NCBI RefSeq assembly: GCF_002159185.1
Contig: NZ_NFHD01000002.1
Location: 161,285-225,284 of the forward strand
Length of the DNA: 64,000 nucleotides
Reading direction: 5' to 3'
DNA from: Gemmiger sp. An87
GTDB taxonomy: Bacteria; Bacillota; Clostridia; Oscillospirales; Ruminococcaceae
The translations under genes were made by a program, and so were the position numbers. Position 1 is the first letter of the stretch; every line of letters starts with the position of its first letter. The notes beneath the pieces are model-generated. The model searched no databases. It saw nothing but the letters and a program-made list of their open reading frames with translations, and was not told the DNA's origin. Below, piece by piece: positions 1-7,973 of this stretch.

Positions 1-60
1 CCGGGCGGTGAACTCGCCCACCGGCGGCTGAATATAATAAAGCGCTTCGGTCTGCGTCAT
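1..60 (-). CDS. partial gene of unknown function (N-terminus only)
   Basis: The first 20 codons of a minus-strand gene are visible, starting at the ATG at 60 and reading MTQTEALYYI then QPPVGEFTAR before leaving the window. A GGAG Shine-Dalgarno lies six bases upstream of the ATG. Too little is present to name a product. The leader carries a terminator-like hairpin (78-100) and a TATAAT box (123-128, minus strand), so the gene is probably transcribed divergently from malQ. Confidence 0.55.
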   Translation of the reverse strand, partial: MTQTEALYYIQPPVGEFTAR

Positions 61-77
61 AAAAAGCTCCTTTGCAC

Positions 78-100
78 AAAAAAGCCCGCGGGCTGCGGGC
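78..100 (-). terminator. terminator-like hairpin in the leader of the first minus-strand gene
   Basis: On the minus strand GCCCGC pairs with GCGGGC across a short loop and is followed by six T residues, about 18 bases before the start codon at 60. It lies between the likely promoter and the ORF, so it could be a leader attenuator rather than the end of a transcript. No second, alternative pairing was established. Confidence 0.45.
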
Positions 101-122
101 AGGGTATCCGCTGAGTGCATCT

Positions 123-188
123 ATTATAGCACAAAAGAGCCATACTTTGCGCGCACCGATGCCATTTTGCCGCCGTTTATGCTATAAT
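123..188. promoter_or_regulatory. divergent promoter region (first minus-strand gene / malQ)
   Basis: Two TATAAT boxes face opposite ways: 123-128 on the minus strand and 183-188 on the plus strand. Neither has a good -35 hexamer at 17 bp. The plus-strand box sits about 80 bases ahead of the malQ start at 270. Confidence 0.45.
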
Positions 189-269
189 AAGAACAATTCT
201 ATAAAAAGGCTCCGGCGCGCCGTGAGGGGGGAAGCCCCGGGGCCACACAGCGAAAAAGGAGCGGTTGTT

Positions 270-1898
270 ATGCGGGAATGCGGCGTTTTGATGCCTGTGT
301 CCAGCCTGCCGGGGCCTTACGGCATCGGCAGCTTCGGCAAGCAGGCCTATGCCTTTGTGGACTTTTTGGCCCAGGCGGGCCAGCAGATCTGGCAGATTTT
401 GCCCCTTTCGCCCACCGGCTACGGTGACAGCCCCTATCAGAGCTGCTCGGCCTTTGCCATCAATCCCTATTTCATCGACCTGGACACCCTGCGGGAAGAG
501 GGCCTTCTGGAAAAGGAAGAGTACGGCACCATCGACTGGGGCGAAAGCCCGGAGGCGGTGGATTACGGCGCGCTGTACGAGGGGCGCTTTACGGTGCTGC
601 GGCAGGCCTATGCGCGTTTCCAGGCCTGGCTGCCGGACGATTACTACACCTTCTGCTTCTGGAACGAGGACTGGCTGGAGGACTACGCCCTCTACATGAC
701 TGCCAAAGGCCTGAACAAGATGAAGGCCTATCCGGAATGGCCTGCGCCGCTGCGCACCCGGCAGCCCCAGGCGCTGGAGCAGCTGCGGGAGGAGAACGCC
801 GAGGAGCTGGGCTTCTGGCGCTTTTTGCAGTACCAGGGCTACCGCCAGTGGATGGCCCTGAAGGCCTACGCCAACAAAAAAGGCGTGCAGATTCTGGGCG
901 ACATCCCCATCTATGTGGCGGCGGACTCCGCCGATGCCTGGGCCGGCGGCAAGCTGTTCCAGGTGGACGAGGAGGGCAAGCTCACCCGGGTGGCGGGCTG
1001 CCCGCCGGACTACTTCTCCGAGGACGGCCAGCTCTGGGGCAACCCGCTGTACGATTGGCCCCAGCACAAGGCCAGCGGCTATGCCTGGTGGATTCGCCGG
1101 GTGGAGCACGCGCTCACCATGTACGACCGGCTGCGCATCGACCACTTCCGCGCCTTTGATACCTATTACGCCATTCCCGCCGGGCGGGAAAACGCCCGGG
1201 TGGGCGACTGGGAATACGGCCCCGGTATGGACCTGTTCCGCGCCCTGGAGGCAAAGCTGGGCAAGCTGCCCATTGTGGCCGAGGACCTGGGCGATCTGTT
1301 CGACAGCGTGCGGGTGCTGCTGAAGGAGAGCGGCTACCCGGGCATGAAGGTGATGCAGTTCGCCTTCGGCGGCACACCGGAGAACGAGTATCTGCCCCAT
1401 AATCACATCCCCAACTGTGTGGTCTACCCCGGTACCCACGACAACACCACCCTGCGGGACTGGCTGAAAAACGGCGATCCCAAGGAGCTGGCCCGGGCCA
1501 AGAACTATCTGGGCCTGAACGCCATGGAGGGCTCGGTGCGGGGCTTTTTGCGGGGCGTGCTGTCCAGCTGCGCCAATCTGGCGGTCATCCCCATGGCCGA
1601 CTGGCTGGAGCTGGGGGCCGAGGGCCGCATCAACACCCCCGGCACCGGTATGGGAAACTGGACCTGGCGCGCCAAAGAGGACGCCTTTGCTCCTGCGCTG
1701 GCCCAGCGCATCCGGCGCACCTGCGCCCGCTACGGCCGCTGCGCGCCGCTGCCCGAGCCAGAGGAGACCCGGCCGGTGGTTCCGGTGAAAAAGTCCGCCC
1801 AGAAGGAGGAGCCGGCGGCGGAAACAATCACCAAGGCGCCCGCCGCACAAACCGCTGAGGCGGCGCAAAAAGCCGCAGCCAAGGCCGAAAAGGAATAA
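270..1898 (+). CDS. malQ: 4-alpha-glucanotransferase (amylomaltase), with charged C-terminal tail
   Basis: GH77 amylomaltase that transfers alpha-1,4-glucan segments in cytoplasmic glycogen/maltodextrin metabolism. The ATG at 270 follows AAAAAGGAG and begins at the family N-terminus (MRECGVLMPVSSLPGPYGIG); longer upstream readings lack such a match. Catalytic motifs are present in order: RIDHFRAF (nucleophile Asp), VAEDLG (acid/base Glu) and GTHDN (third Asp). The enzyme body covers about 490 residues. A roughly 45-residue tail rich in Lys, Ala, Glu and Pro follows, which is not part of the usual GH77 fold. A comparable but N-terminal tail is on glgA at 51904 in this window. Confidence 0.93.
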   Translation: MRECGVLMPVSSLPGPYGIGSFGKQAYAFVDFLAQAGQQIWQILPLSPTGYGDSPYQSCSAFAINPYFIDLDTLREEGLLEKEEYGTIDWGESPEAVDYGALYEGRFTVLRQAYARFQAWLPDDYYTFCFWNEDWLEDYALYMTAKGLNKMKAYPEWPAPLRTRQPQALEQLREENAEELGFWRFLQYQGYRQWMALKAYANKKGVQILGDIPIYVAADSADAWAGGKLFQVDEEGKLTRVAGCPPDYFSEDGQLWGNPLYDWPQHKASGYAWWIRRVEHALTMYDRLRIDHFRAFDTYYAIPAGRENARVGDWEYGPGMDLFRALEAKLGKLPIVAEDLGDLFDSVRVLLKESGYPGMKVMQFAFGGTPENEYLPHNHIPNCVVYPGTHDNTTLRDWLKNGDPKELARAKNYLGLNAMEGSVRGFLRGVLSSCANLAVIPMADWLELGAEGRINTPGTGMGNWTWRAKEDAFAPALAQRIRRTCARYGRCAPLPEPEETRPVVPVKKSAQKEEPAAETITKAPAAQTAEAAQKAAAKAEKE

Positions 1899-1901
1899 AG
1901 A

Positions 1902-1974
1902 AAACCCCCTTTGGGAACACTGGCTTTAGTCGGGGCAAGCTTGCCTCGCCAGCCAGTTTCAAAGGGGGCTTTTT
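1902..1974 (+). terminator. nested hairpin terminator whose 3' arm contains the next gene's RBS
   Basis: CCCCCTTTG (1905-1913) pairs with CAAAGGGGG (1960-1968). Inside it ACTGGCT pairs with AGCCAGT and GGGCAAG with CTTGCC. Five T residues follow at 1970-1974. The 3' arm AAAGGGGG is also the only Shine-Dalgarno for the ATG at 1976, so the structure both looks like the malQ terminator and would occlude translation of the next gene. Confidence 0.7.
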
Positions 1975-1975
1975 G

Positions 1976-2437
1976 ATGAGTGAACGAAGAAATGACCAGA
2001 ACCACGGCGACAACGACAACCAGGCCGTGCTCAACGAGATTGTGCGCAATACCGAAATGGGCAAAAACAGCCTGGACCAGCTGATTGACGTGACCGACGA
2101 CAAGCAATTGAAGGCCAGTCTGCTGGCCCAGCAGCAGGAGTACCGGCGTATCAACCAGCAGGCCCATGCGGCCATGGCAGCTCTGGGCGAGCAGAGCCAC
2201 GGGCAGAGCCCGGCGGTGAAGCTGATGGCCAAAATGGGCATCTGGACCGAGACCCTCGCCGACCGTTCCACCCGCAACCTGGCGGATATGGTCATCCAGG
2301 GGGCGAACCAGGGTGTGATGGACTGCGAAAAGGCCCGCAAGGACCACCCGGCGGCCAGCACCGGCGCACTGGGACTGCTGAACGAATTGCAGCAGTTCGA
2401 GGAGCGCACCGCCCGCCAGATGCGGGATTTTCTGTGA
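1976..2437 (+). CDS. conserved helical hypothetical protein
   Basis: A 153-residue soluble protein with no signal peptide and no membrane segment. It is rich in Gln, Glu, Lys and Asn and appears entirely alpha-helical. The pattern of a long helix pair (LNEIVRNTEMG, LLAQQQEYRRINQQ) and a closing helix (LLNELQQFEERTARQM) suggests a four-helix-bundle or ferritin-like fold, an inference from heptad spacing only. No catalytic motif was recognised. The ATG at 1976 was chosen over the TTG at 1973 for its seven-base spacing to AAAGGGGG. It stands between malQ and a bidirectional terminator and is probably monocistronic. Confidence 0.7.
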   Translation: MSERRNDQNHGDNDNQAVLNEIVRNTEMGKNSLDQLIDVTDDKQLKASLLAQQQEYRRINQQAHAAMAALGEQSHGQSPAVKLMAKMGIWTETLADRSTRNLADMVIQGANQGVMDCEKARKDHPAASTGALGLLNELQQFEERTARQMRDFL

Positions 2438-2453
2438 ATCAAAGCAAAAAAGA

Positions 2454-2499
2454 GGGCAGGAGCCGGTCCCGTTGACGGAGACCGGCTCCTGCCCTTTTT
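2454..2499. terminator. strong bidirectional terminator
   Basis: GGGCAGGAGCCGGTC pairs with GACCGGCTCCTGCCC and is followed by TTTTT. The upstream side has AAAAAAG, so it can also terminate the converging minus-strand gene that ends at 2536. Confidence 0.85.
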
Positions 2500-2535
2500 G
2501 AATGGATGCGCGCCCGGGCGGGCGCAGAAAAACGG

Positions 2536-2763
2536 TTACAATGCGTCCAGCACCACGTCCAGCAGCTGGGCCGGGTCCAGGGCGCCTGCGGTGCAGCGGT
2601 CCGCAAGATCCGCTGCAAAGGAAGCGTCGGTGGATACGTCACAAACAAAGGCCAGCCGCTGGCCGCCGGGCAGAGCCACCGCCTCGATGCCGTAGCTCAC
2701 ATAGCGGCCCAGCTCGGGCGTTTCAAGCTCTTGTCGAACGATCTGATAACGGATCAAGCACAA
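2536..2763 (-). CDS. small DUF6514-like protein
   Basis: A 75-residue protein reading MCLIRYQIVRQELETPELGR, then YVSYGIEAVAL and ending in repeated small hydrophobic and acidic residues. The short YxxxxQxLE...Y(V/T)xYGI layout matches small Clostridia proteins grouped as DUF6514; this is recalled family knowledge, not a search. There is no ATG. A TTG at 2763 has GGAGGAGG five bases upstream and a TTG at 2757 is an alternative. It converges on the bidirectional terminator at 2454-2499. Function unknown. Confidence 0.6.
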   Translation of the reverse strand: MCLIRYQIVRQELETPELGRYVSYGIEAVALPGGQRLAFVCDVSTDASFAADLADRCTAGALDPAQLLDVVLDAL

Positions 2764-2773
2764 CGCCCTCCTC

Positions 2774-3097
2774 CGCAGCAGCCGGTTTCCGGCGGGCGGT
2801 CCGCCGGGTTGCGTAACTTCCTTTCATTGAATAAATTCCCCCTTTTCATGCAGCATAACACAGGGGGGGACAAATGTCGACGAACTGCTTGTTCGGGTTT
2901 TTGCCGTTTGGGCCGCAAGGGACCATAAGACGGGTTTTCAGCGGCATAAACAGGGGCGAAAAAGGGCCGGGCTGCGGAGTTTTCCACGACCCTGCACTGA
3001 ATTTGTTGAAAACTTTTCCGCGTTTAAAACGCTGAAAAGCCCTGCCGCAAAGAGGTTTTTCCGGTTCGCCCCGGCAGCAGGAAGAAAAGAATTGTTG
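2774..3097. other. intergenic stretch without a recognised gene
   Basis: About 320 bases between the DUF6514-like gene and the mtnN terminator. Open frames here lack a ribosome binding site and protein-like composition. It probably holds the promoter of the 2536-2763 gene on the minus strand (a TATGCT box is present), but no convincing -35/-10 pair was found. Confidence 0.4.
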
Positions 3098-3138
3098 AAA
3101 AAAGGGGACGGCGCAGGCGGCAGGGCCTGCACCGTCCC
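3098..3138 (-). terminator. terminator of the ychF-mtnN operon
   Basis: Read on the minus strand, GGGACGG-GCAGG pairs with CCTGC-CCGTCCC across a short loop and is followed by six T residues. It lies about 35 bases after the mtnN stop codon. Confidence 0.8.
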
Positions 3139-3172
3139 TTTGGGTTTCTTTTTTAGCTGATTTTGCGCTGGC

Positions 3173-3862
3173 TCAGTCCAGGGTCTCCAGCATCCGGGCC
3201 ACAATGCGGGTGGCGGTGGTCACGTATTCACTGATGCTGAATTTTTTTACCACCAGGACCTCGTGGCCCGCCTCGTCGGCGTTGTCGCTCATGGCGCGCA
3301 GCACCACGCAGGGCACGTTGTTCTTGGCGGCAATCTGGGCCACGGCCGCGCCCTCCATCTCCACACAGTCCGGGTTTACCTTGGCGGCGATGGCGTTCTT
3401 GGTGGCACTGTCGCCCACGAACTGGTCGCCGGTGGCGATCTTGCCCGCAATGGCCTTCACGCCCACCTCTTCGCAGGCGGCCATGGCGGCCTTGACCATC
3501 TCCTCATCACCGGGGTATTCAGCGGTGAAGGGAGCGGACTGGGCGATCATGTCGTCCTGGGCGTCGTGGTAAATCACGGTCTTGCCCACCACCACGTCGC
3601 CGATGCCGATTTTGGCGGTCATGTTGCCGGCGATGCCGGAGAAGATGATGCGCTGAGCACCGAACTTGGTAATCAGTACCTGGGTGGTGGCGGCGGCGTT
3701 GGCCTTGCCCATACCGGCGCAGCAGACCACCACCTGTTTGTCACCCAGCATGCCCCGGTGGTACTCCACCCCGGCGTAGGGCTCGATGGATACCCCGTCC
3801 AGCAAAGCACACAGCTGCTCCACTTCGTCGGGCATGGCGCCCATGATGCCGATGATCTCCAT
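3173..3862 (-). CDS. mtnN: 5'-methylthioadenosine/S-adenosylhomocysteine nucleosidase
   Basis: Hydrolyses the N-glycosidic bond of methylthioadenosine and S-adenosylhomocysteine, releasing adenine in methionine salvage and the activated-methyl cycle. At 229 residues it has the normal family length. The N-terminus MEIIGIMGAMPDEVEQL carries the active-site Glu. CVEMEGAA holds the substrate-binding Met-Glu pair, and the catalytic Asp is in the RAMSDNAD stretch near the C-terminus. AAAGGAGGAG precedes the ATG. It follows ychF by 16 bases and ends in a strong terminator, so the two form one transcript. Confidence 0.94.
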   Translation of the reverse strand: MEIIGIMGAMPDEVEQLCALLDGVSIEPYAGVEYHRGMLGDKQVVVCCAGMGKANAAATTQVLITKFGAQRIIFSGIAGNMTAKIGIGDVVVGKTVIYHDAQDDMIAQSAPFTAEYPGDEEMVKAAMAACEEVGVKAIAGKIATGDQFVGDSATKNAIAAKVNPDCVEMEGAAVAQIAAKNNVPCVVLRAMSDNADEAGHEVLVVKKFSISEYVTTATRIVARMLETLD

Positions 3863-3878
3863 ATGCTCCTCCTTTGGA

Positions 3879-4991
3879 TCAGACGTTGAACAGGAACTCG
3901 ATGATGTCGCCGTCCTGCACCACGTACTCCTTGCCCTCGGTGTGCTGCAGGCCCTTGGCCTTCACGGTGGCCATGTTGAAGTCGCAGGCGGCGAAGTCGT
4001 CGTAATGCACCACGCTGGCGCGGATGAAGCCGCGCTCGAAGTCGGAATGGATCTTGCCCGCGGCCTGGGGAGCCTTGGTGCCCTTGCGGATGGTCCAGGC
4101 GCGGCACTCCTTCTTGCCGTCGGTCAGGTAGGAGATCAGGCCCAGCAGGCTGTAGCTGGCCTTGATCAGGTTGTCAAGACCGGTGGCCTCAATGCCCATC
4201 TCGTGCAGGAATTCCTTCTTCTCCTCGGGGGAGTAGTCGGCGATGTCCTCCTCGGTCTTGGCGCAGATGGGAATGCACTCCGCGCCCTCCTCGGCGGCCA
4301 GCTTCTTTACGGCCTGGTAGTGCACGTTCTCGTCCATGCCCTCCATCAGGTCGTCCTCGCTCATGTTGGCGGCGTAGATCACCGGCTTGTAGGTGAGCAG
4401 GCCCATCTCCTTCAGCTGCAGCGCCTGGTCCTCGTCCTCCAGGTCGAAGTCGAAGCTGCGGGCGTTCTTGCCCTTGCCCAGATGGTCGGCCAGCTGCTCC
4501 AGCCAGGCGGCGGAGGCGCCGGCCTTCTTGTCGCCGGTCTTGGCGGCCTTGGCGAAGCGGGCGGCCCGGTTGGAAACGACCTCCAGGTCGCTCAGAATCA
4601 GCTCGGTGTCGATGGTCTCGATGTCGCGCAGGGGGTCCACGCTGCCGTCCACATGCACGATGTCGGTGCCGCCGAAGCAGCGCACCACATGCACAATGGC
4701 GTCACACTCGCGGATGTTGCCCAGGAACTTGTTGCCCAGACCCTCGCCCTTGGAAGCGCCCTTTACAAGACCGGCGATGTCCACGAACTCCACGATGGCG
4801 GGGGTCTTCTTGTTGGTCTCCCAGATTTCGGCCAGCTTGTCCAGCCGGGCGTCCGGCACGGGCACGATGCCGGTGTTGGGGTCGATGGTGCAGAAGGGGT
4901 AGTTGGCCGCGGCGGCGTTCTTGGTGCTGGTGATGGCGTTGAACAGGGTGCTCTTGCCCACGTTGGGCAGGCCCACAATACCTAATTTCAT
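3879..4991 (-). CDS. ychF: YchF/OLA1-family ATPase
   Basis: A 370-residue Obg-family P-loop NTPase that prefers ATP and associates with ribosomes and stress responses. The start MKLGIVGLPNVGKSTLFNAI carries the G1 P-loop. The G4 position reads NMSE (YAANMSEDD) instead of NKxD, the hallmark that gives YchF its ATP preference. DIAGLVKGASKGEGLGN is the expected G3/switch region, and the C-terminal TGS domain ends in GDIIEFLFNV. AAGGAG lies 12 bases before the ATG. It is the first gene of an operon with mtnN. Confidence 0.95.
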   Translation of the reverse strand: MKLGIVGLPNVGKSTLFNAITSTKNAAAANYPFCTIDPNTGIVPVPDARLDKLAEIWETNKKTPAIVEFVDIAGLVKGASKGEGLGNKFLGNIRECDAIVHVVRCFGGTDIVHVDGSVDPLRDIETIDTELILSDLEVVSNRAARFAKAAKTGDKKAGASAAWLEQLADHLGKGKNARSFDFDLEDEDQALQLKEMGLLTYKPVIYAANMSEDDLMEGMDENVHYQAVKKLAAEEGAECIPICAKTEEDIADYSPEEKKEFLHEMGIEATGLDNLIKASYSLLGLISYLTDGKKECRAWTIRKGTKAPQAAGKIHSDFERGFIRASVVHYDDFAACDFNMATVKAKGLQHTEGKEYVVQDGDIIEFLFNV

Positions 4992-5142
4992 GGCTTGTTA
5001 CATCTCCTTAAAATTTTGCGCATCCGCAGGGGCTTTCCGGCGCGCTGCGCTGGGTTTGGTTTGCATCAAAACAGAAGGAAAACGGCTTTTGCAGGGGATC
5101 AAGCCGCTTTCCTCCATAAAAAGGCTCTGAGATTGCATGGTA

Positions 5143-5171
5143 ATTATAGCAGATAAGCCCCTTTTACTCAA
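5143..5171 (-). promoter_or_regulatory. sigma-A promoter of ychF-mtnN
   Basis: On the minus strand TTGAGT (5166-5171) and TATAAT (5143-5148) are separated by exactly 17 bases. This is about 150 bases ahead of the ychF start. Confidence 0.75.
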
Positions 5172-5211
5172 GCGGTTTTTCCCGGCAGGGGCAGACGGGG
5201 CGGCTTTGGGC

Positions 5212-5264
5212 AAAAGAAAACCCTTTGCGGGCAGCCGCGCGGAAAACGCGGCCCCCGCAAAGGG
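5212..5264 (-). terminator. terminator of the OYE-family reductase gene
   Basis: CCCTTTGCGGG pairs with CCCGCAAAGGG, with an inner CCGCG/CGCGG pairing. On the minus strand it is followed by TTTTCTTTT. Confidence 0.75.
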
Positions 5265-5336
5265 AGTCAATCAGGAGGCCGGAGCGGCCACGCTGTTTTT
5301 TTCGTCCGGCCGGGCCAGAGCCCCCGGCGGGATCTC

Positions 5337-7253
5337 TTACAGGTTGCGGCCCAGCTCGTAGCCGTCCCAGATGGCGGCCATGATGTTGCGCACCTTGTTG
5401 GAGTCGCCGATGTTGTGTACCGGTACGTCGCCCTGGGCCAGCTCGTTGTACAGCCCGTCGTTTGCCCGGTAGCCCACGCAGCAGATCAGTGTGTCGCAGG
5501 GAATCTGGAACTGCTCCTCGCCCTTGCGCACGGTCACCTGATCCGGCGCAGTCTGCTCCACAACCACGTTGTCATGGATGGTCACGCGCTCGTGGTTCAG
5601 AAGGTCCTCCAGCATGAACTGGTTCATGTGGGGCACCACGCCGTGGCCGCCCAGGATGTGGGGCATCTTCTCCACGATGGTAACGGTCTTGCCCTTCTGA
5701 GCCAGCCACAGGGCGGTCTCGCAGCCCACCAGGCCGCCGCCGACCACCACCACCTGGCTGCCCGTCTCCACCCGGGACATCAGCACATCCTCGGCGCTGA
5801 CGGCGGTCTTGCTGCCCGCGAAGGGCAGCTGGATGGCCGTGGAGCCGGTGGCCACCACGATTTCGTCCGCGCCGAAGGCAGAGGCCTCGGCCGCGGTCAT
5901 GGCGGTGTTCCGCTTTACCTCCACGCCCAGCAGCTCCAGCTGACGCTCGTAGTAGCGGATCAGCTCGTGGTCATAGTGCTTGAATTCCGGCATGCCGCCG
6001 GGAATCAGGTTGCCGCCCAGCCGGTCAGATTTTTCCACCAGTGTGACCTTGTGGCCCCACAGTGCCGCAACCCGGGCAGCCTCCATGCCGCCTACGCCGC
6101 CGCCGATGACCAGAATGTTCTTTTTGCGCAGGGCGGGCTGCAGGCCATAGATCTCCTCACGGCCGCAGGCAGGGTTCACCGCGCAGCAGACCGGGCCGTT
6201 GGCGATGCGGCCCAGGCAGCCGTCGTGGCAGCCCAGGCAGGGGCGCACCTCGTCCTCCCGGCCATAGCGGATCTTGGTCACGTATTCCGGGTCGGCCAGC
6301 AGCGGGCGGCCGTAGCTCACGATGTCGCAGCAGTCGCCGATGGCGGCGTTGGCCATCTCCGGGTCATCCATGCGGCCGGCCAGGATGATGGGCACGTTTA
6401 CGTGCTGCTTCAGGATGCGGGCATATTCATTGTATACGCCCTTGCCGAAGTACATGGGCGGATGGTTCCAGTACCAGGAATCGTAGGTACCGGCATCCAC
6501 GTTCAGCATGTCGTAGCCAGCCTCCACCAGCAGCTTGGCTGCCTGAATGCCCTCTTCCACATCGCGGCCCGCTTCCTGGTAATCCTCGCCGGGCAGGCCG
6601 CCCTGGCGCAGGCCCTTCATGCAGCTCTTCAGGCTGTAGCGCAGGCTGACGGGGAAGTCCGGCCCGCAGACCTTCTTGATGCCCTTCACGATCTCGGTGG
6701 CCACCCGCAAGCGGTTTTCCAGCGAGCCGCCGAACATGTCGGTGCGGTGGTTGTAGATGCTGATGGCGAACTGATCCAGCAGATAGCCCTCGTGTACCGC
6801 GTGGATTTCCACGCCGTCGAAGCCGGCCTTCTTCGCAATGGCGGCGGACATGACGAACTGCTTGATGAGCTTCTGGATCTCCTCCACGGTCATCTCGCGG
6901 TGGATGACGCTGGGGTCGAAGCGGTTGCCCTGCTCAGAGGGGGCAATGTTGTTTTTGATAAAGCCGGGCAGGGCGCTGCGGCCCAGGCCGCCGGTGAGCT
7001 GCAAAAAGATTTTAGAGCCATAGGCATGGATGCGGTCGTTCATGCTGCGGGTGCTGTGGATGAAGGCCACCGGGCAGGTGGTGGGGCAGGGCAGCGCCAC
7101 GGTGGGGAAGCCCTCGATGGTGGTGTCCACACTGCAGATGCCGGTGATGATCAGGCCGACATCGTTCTTGGCGCGCTCCACATAATAATCCTGCAGGCGC
7201 TGGTTGAATCCGCCGAAGCTGTCCGCATAGCCAACGGGGCCCATGGGGGCCAT
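5337..7253 (-). CDS. NADH:flavin oxidoreductase / 2,4-dienoyl-CoA reductase-like enzyme, 5'-truncated
   Basis: Old-yellow-enzyme family protein with three parts. These are an FMN TIM barrel (about residues 1-330), a 4Fe-4S motif CLGCHDGCLG followed by VCCAVNP, and a C-terminal FAD/NAD(P) Rossmann region (ILVIGGGVGGMEAAR and VVVVGGGLVGCETALW). This is the FadH/enoate reductase/TMAO-dehydrogenase-like architecture. The family usually begins about 25 residues earlier with a segment ending NR(I/T)xMAPMG. Here codons for KNRTSMAPMG are present, but the in-frame TGA lies eight codons before the ATG at 7253, and no good RBS precedes that ATG. The missing start, and the join to a truncated TetR gene, indicate a deletion or an assembly error. 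Confidence 0.8.
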   Translation of the reverse strand: MAPMGPVGYADSFGGFNQRLQDYYVERAKNDVGLIITGICSVDTTIEGFPTVALPCPTTCPVAFIHSTRSMNDRIHAYGSKIFLQLTGGLGRSALPGFIKNNIAPSEQGNRFDPSVIHREMTVEEIQKLIKQFVMSAAIAKKAGFDGVEIHAVHEGYLLDQFAISIYNHRTDMFGGSLENRLRVATEIVKGIKKVCGPDFPVSLRYSLKSCMKGLRQGGLPGEDYQEAGRDVEEGIQAAKLLVEAGYDMLNVDAGTYDSWYWNHPPMYFGKGVYNEYARILKQHVNVPIILAGRMDDPEMANAAIGDCCDIVSYGRPLLADPEYVTKIRYGREDEVRPCLGCHDGCLGRIANGPVCCAVNPACGREEIYGLQPALRKKNILVIGGGVGGMEAARVAALWGHKVTLVEKSDRLGGNLIPGGMPEFKHYDHELIRYYERQLELLGVEVKRNTAMTAAEASAFGADEIVVATGSTAIQLPFAGSKTAVSAEDVLMSRVETGSQVVVVGGGLVGCETALWLAQKGKTVTIVEKMPHILGGHGVVPHMNQFMLEDLLNHERVTIHDNVVVEQTAPDQVTVRKGEEQFQIPCDTLICCVGYRANDGLYNELAQGDVPVHNIGDSNKVRNIMAAIWDGYELGRNL

Positions 7254-7734
7254 GGAAGTGCGGTTTTTCGCTGCGGATCACGCCCTGCTGCTGCAGGTGG
7301 GCCAGGATGCGGGTGAGCCCCAGGGGAAGCCCGCGCTCGGGCGAGAGGAAGAAGTCGGTGCCTTCGGTCAGCTGGGCCTTGTAGATTTGCAGGATGATGT
7401 CCACCCCGAAGTCCGTCGCATACTGCATCTGAAAGGCGATGTACTGGAGCACAGCGTTCTCGGTGCAGTCCTTTGCCAGGCTGGGGTATACGGTCTCGTT
7501 AAAATAGGCGTCGCACTGGGAGTAGGACTCCACCACGATCCCGGCTTTGCTTTTCAGGTGGTGATAAAACGCGCCGGTGGAAACCCCTGCGGCACGGCAG
7601 ATGTCCTCGATCTTCACGTTGTCGAAGCCCTGTTCCCGGATCAGCTCCATGGCCACAGTCAAAAGCTTTTGCTTTGTCTGTTCGGCCTGTTGTTTCCGGC
7701 TGGTCTTTGCCGGGGCGTTGCTTTGTTCTGCCAT
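7245..7734 (-). pseudogene. TetR/AcrR-family regulator truncated by deletion into the reductase gene
   Basis: From the ATG at 7734 (GGAG nine bases upstream) about 160 residues of a TetR-type repressor are readable. The N-terminal helix-turn-helix includes KIEDICRAAGVSTGAFYHHL, followed by a ligand-binding domain through LAHLQQQGVIRSEK. At about 7255 the sequence changes to the coding sequence of the reductase read in another frame; the frame stays open to 7012 but is no longer TetR-like. About 40 C-terminal residues and the expected intergenic region are absent. The regulator most likely controlled the adjacent reductase. Functional status is uncertain. Confidence 0.7.
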
Positions 7735-7896
7735 TGATCCCGCTCCTCAATAGATATAGTCGCACAATCCCTGTGTCCTTTTGCACTATAGCAGAATCCG
7801 GTGGGAAACGTAAATAGAAAAGCGGCTGGCCGGGGCCAGGTCCGCGGGGCGTTTTGCCCGCTGATTTGCCGCAAAAAAGGCACTGCTGGAAAAAGA

Positions 7897-7925
7897 TTGA
7901 CAGCCGGCTGCAGTGCGGGTATTCT
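7897..7925 (+). promoter_or_regulatory. sigma-A promoter
   Basis: TTGACA (7897-7902) and TATTCT (7920-7925) are separated by 17 bases, 49 bases ahead of the start at 7974. Confidence 0.8.
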
Positions 7926-7973
7926 TAAGGTAAGAACACACCCGCTGGAAGGAAAGAAAAGGGGCGGAGCTTC

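Noticed and set aside
2754..3204. Overlapping minus-strand open frames before mtnN
   Set aside because: They cross the mtnN terminator, lack RBS sequences and have frequent Arg/Pro/Cys typical of non-coding GC-rich DNA.
5415..7316. Plus-strand open frame opposite the reductase gene
   Set aside because: Composition is His/Val/Gln-rich shadow coding; the minus strand holds all flavin and Fe-S motifs.
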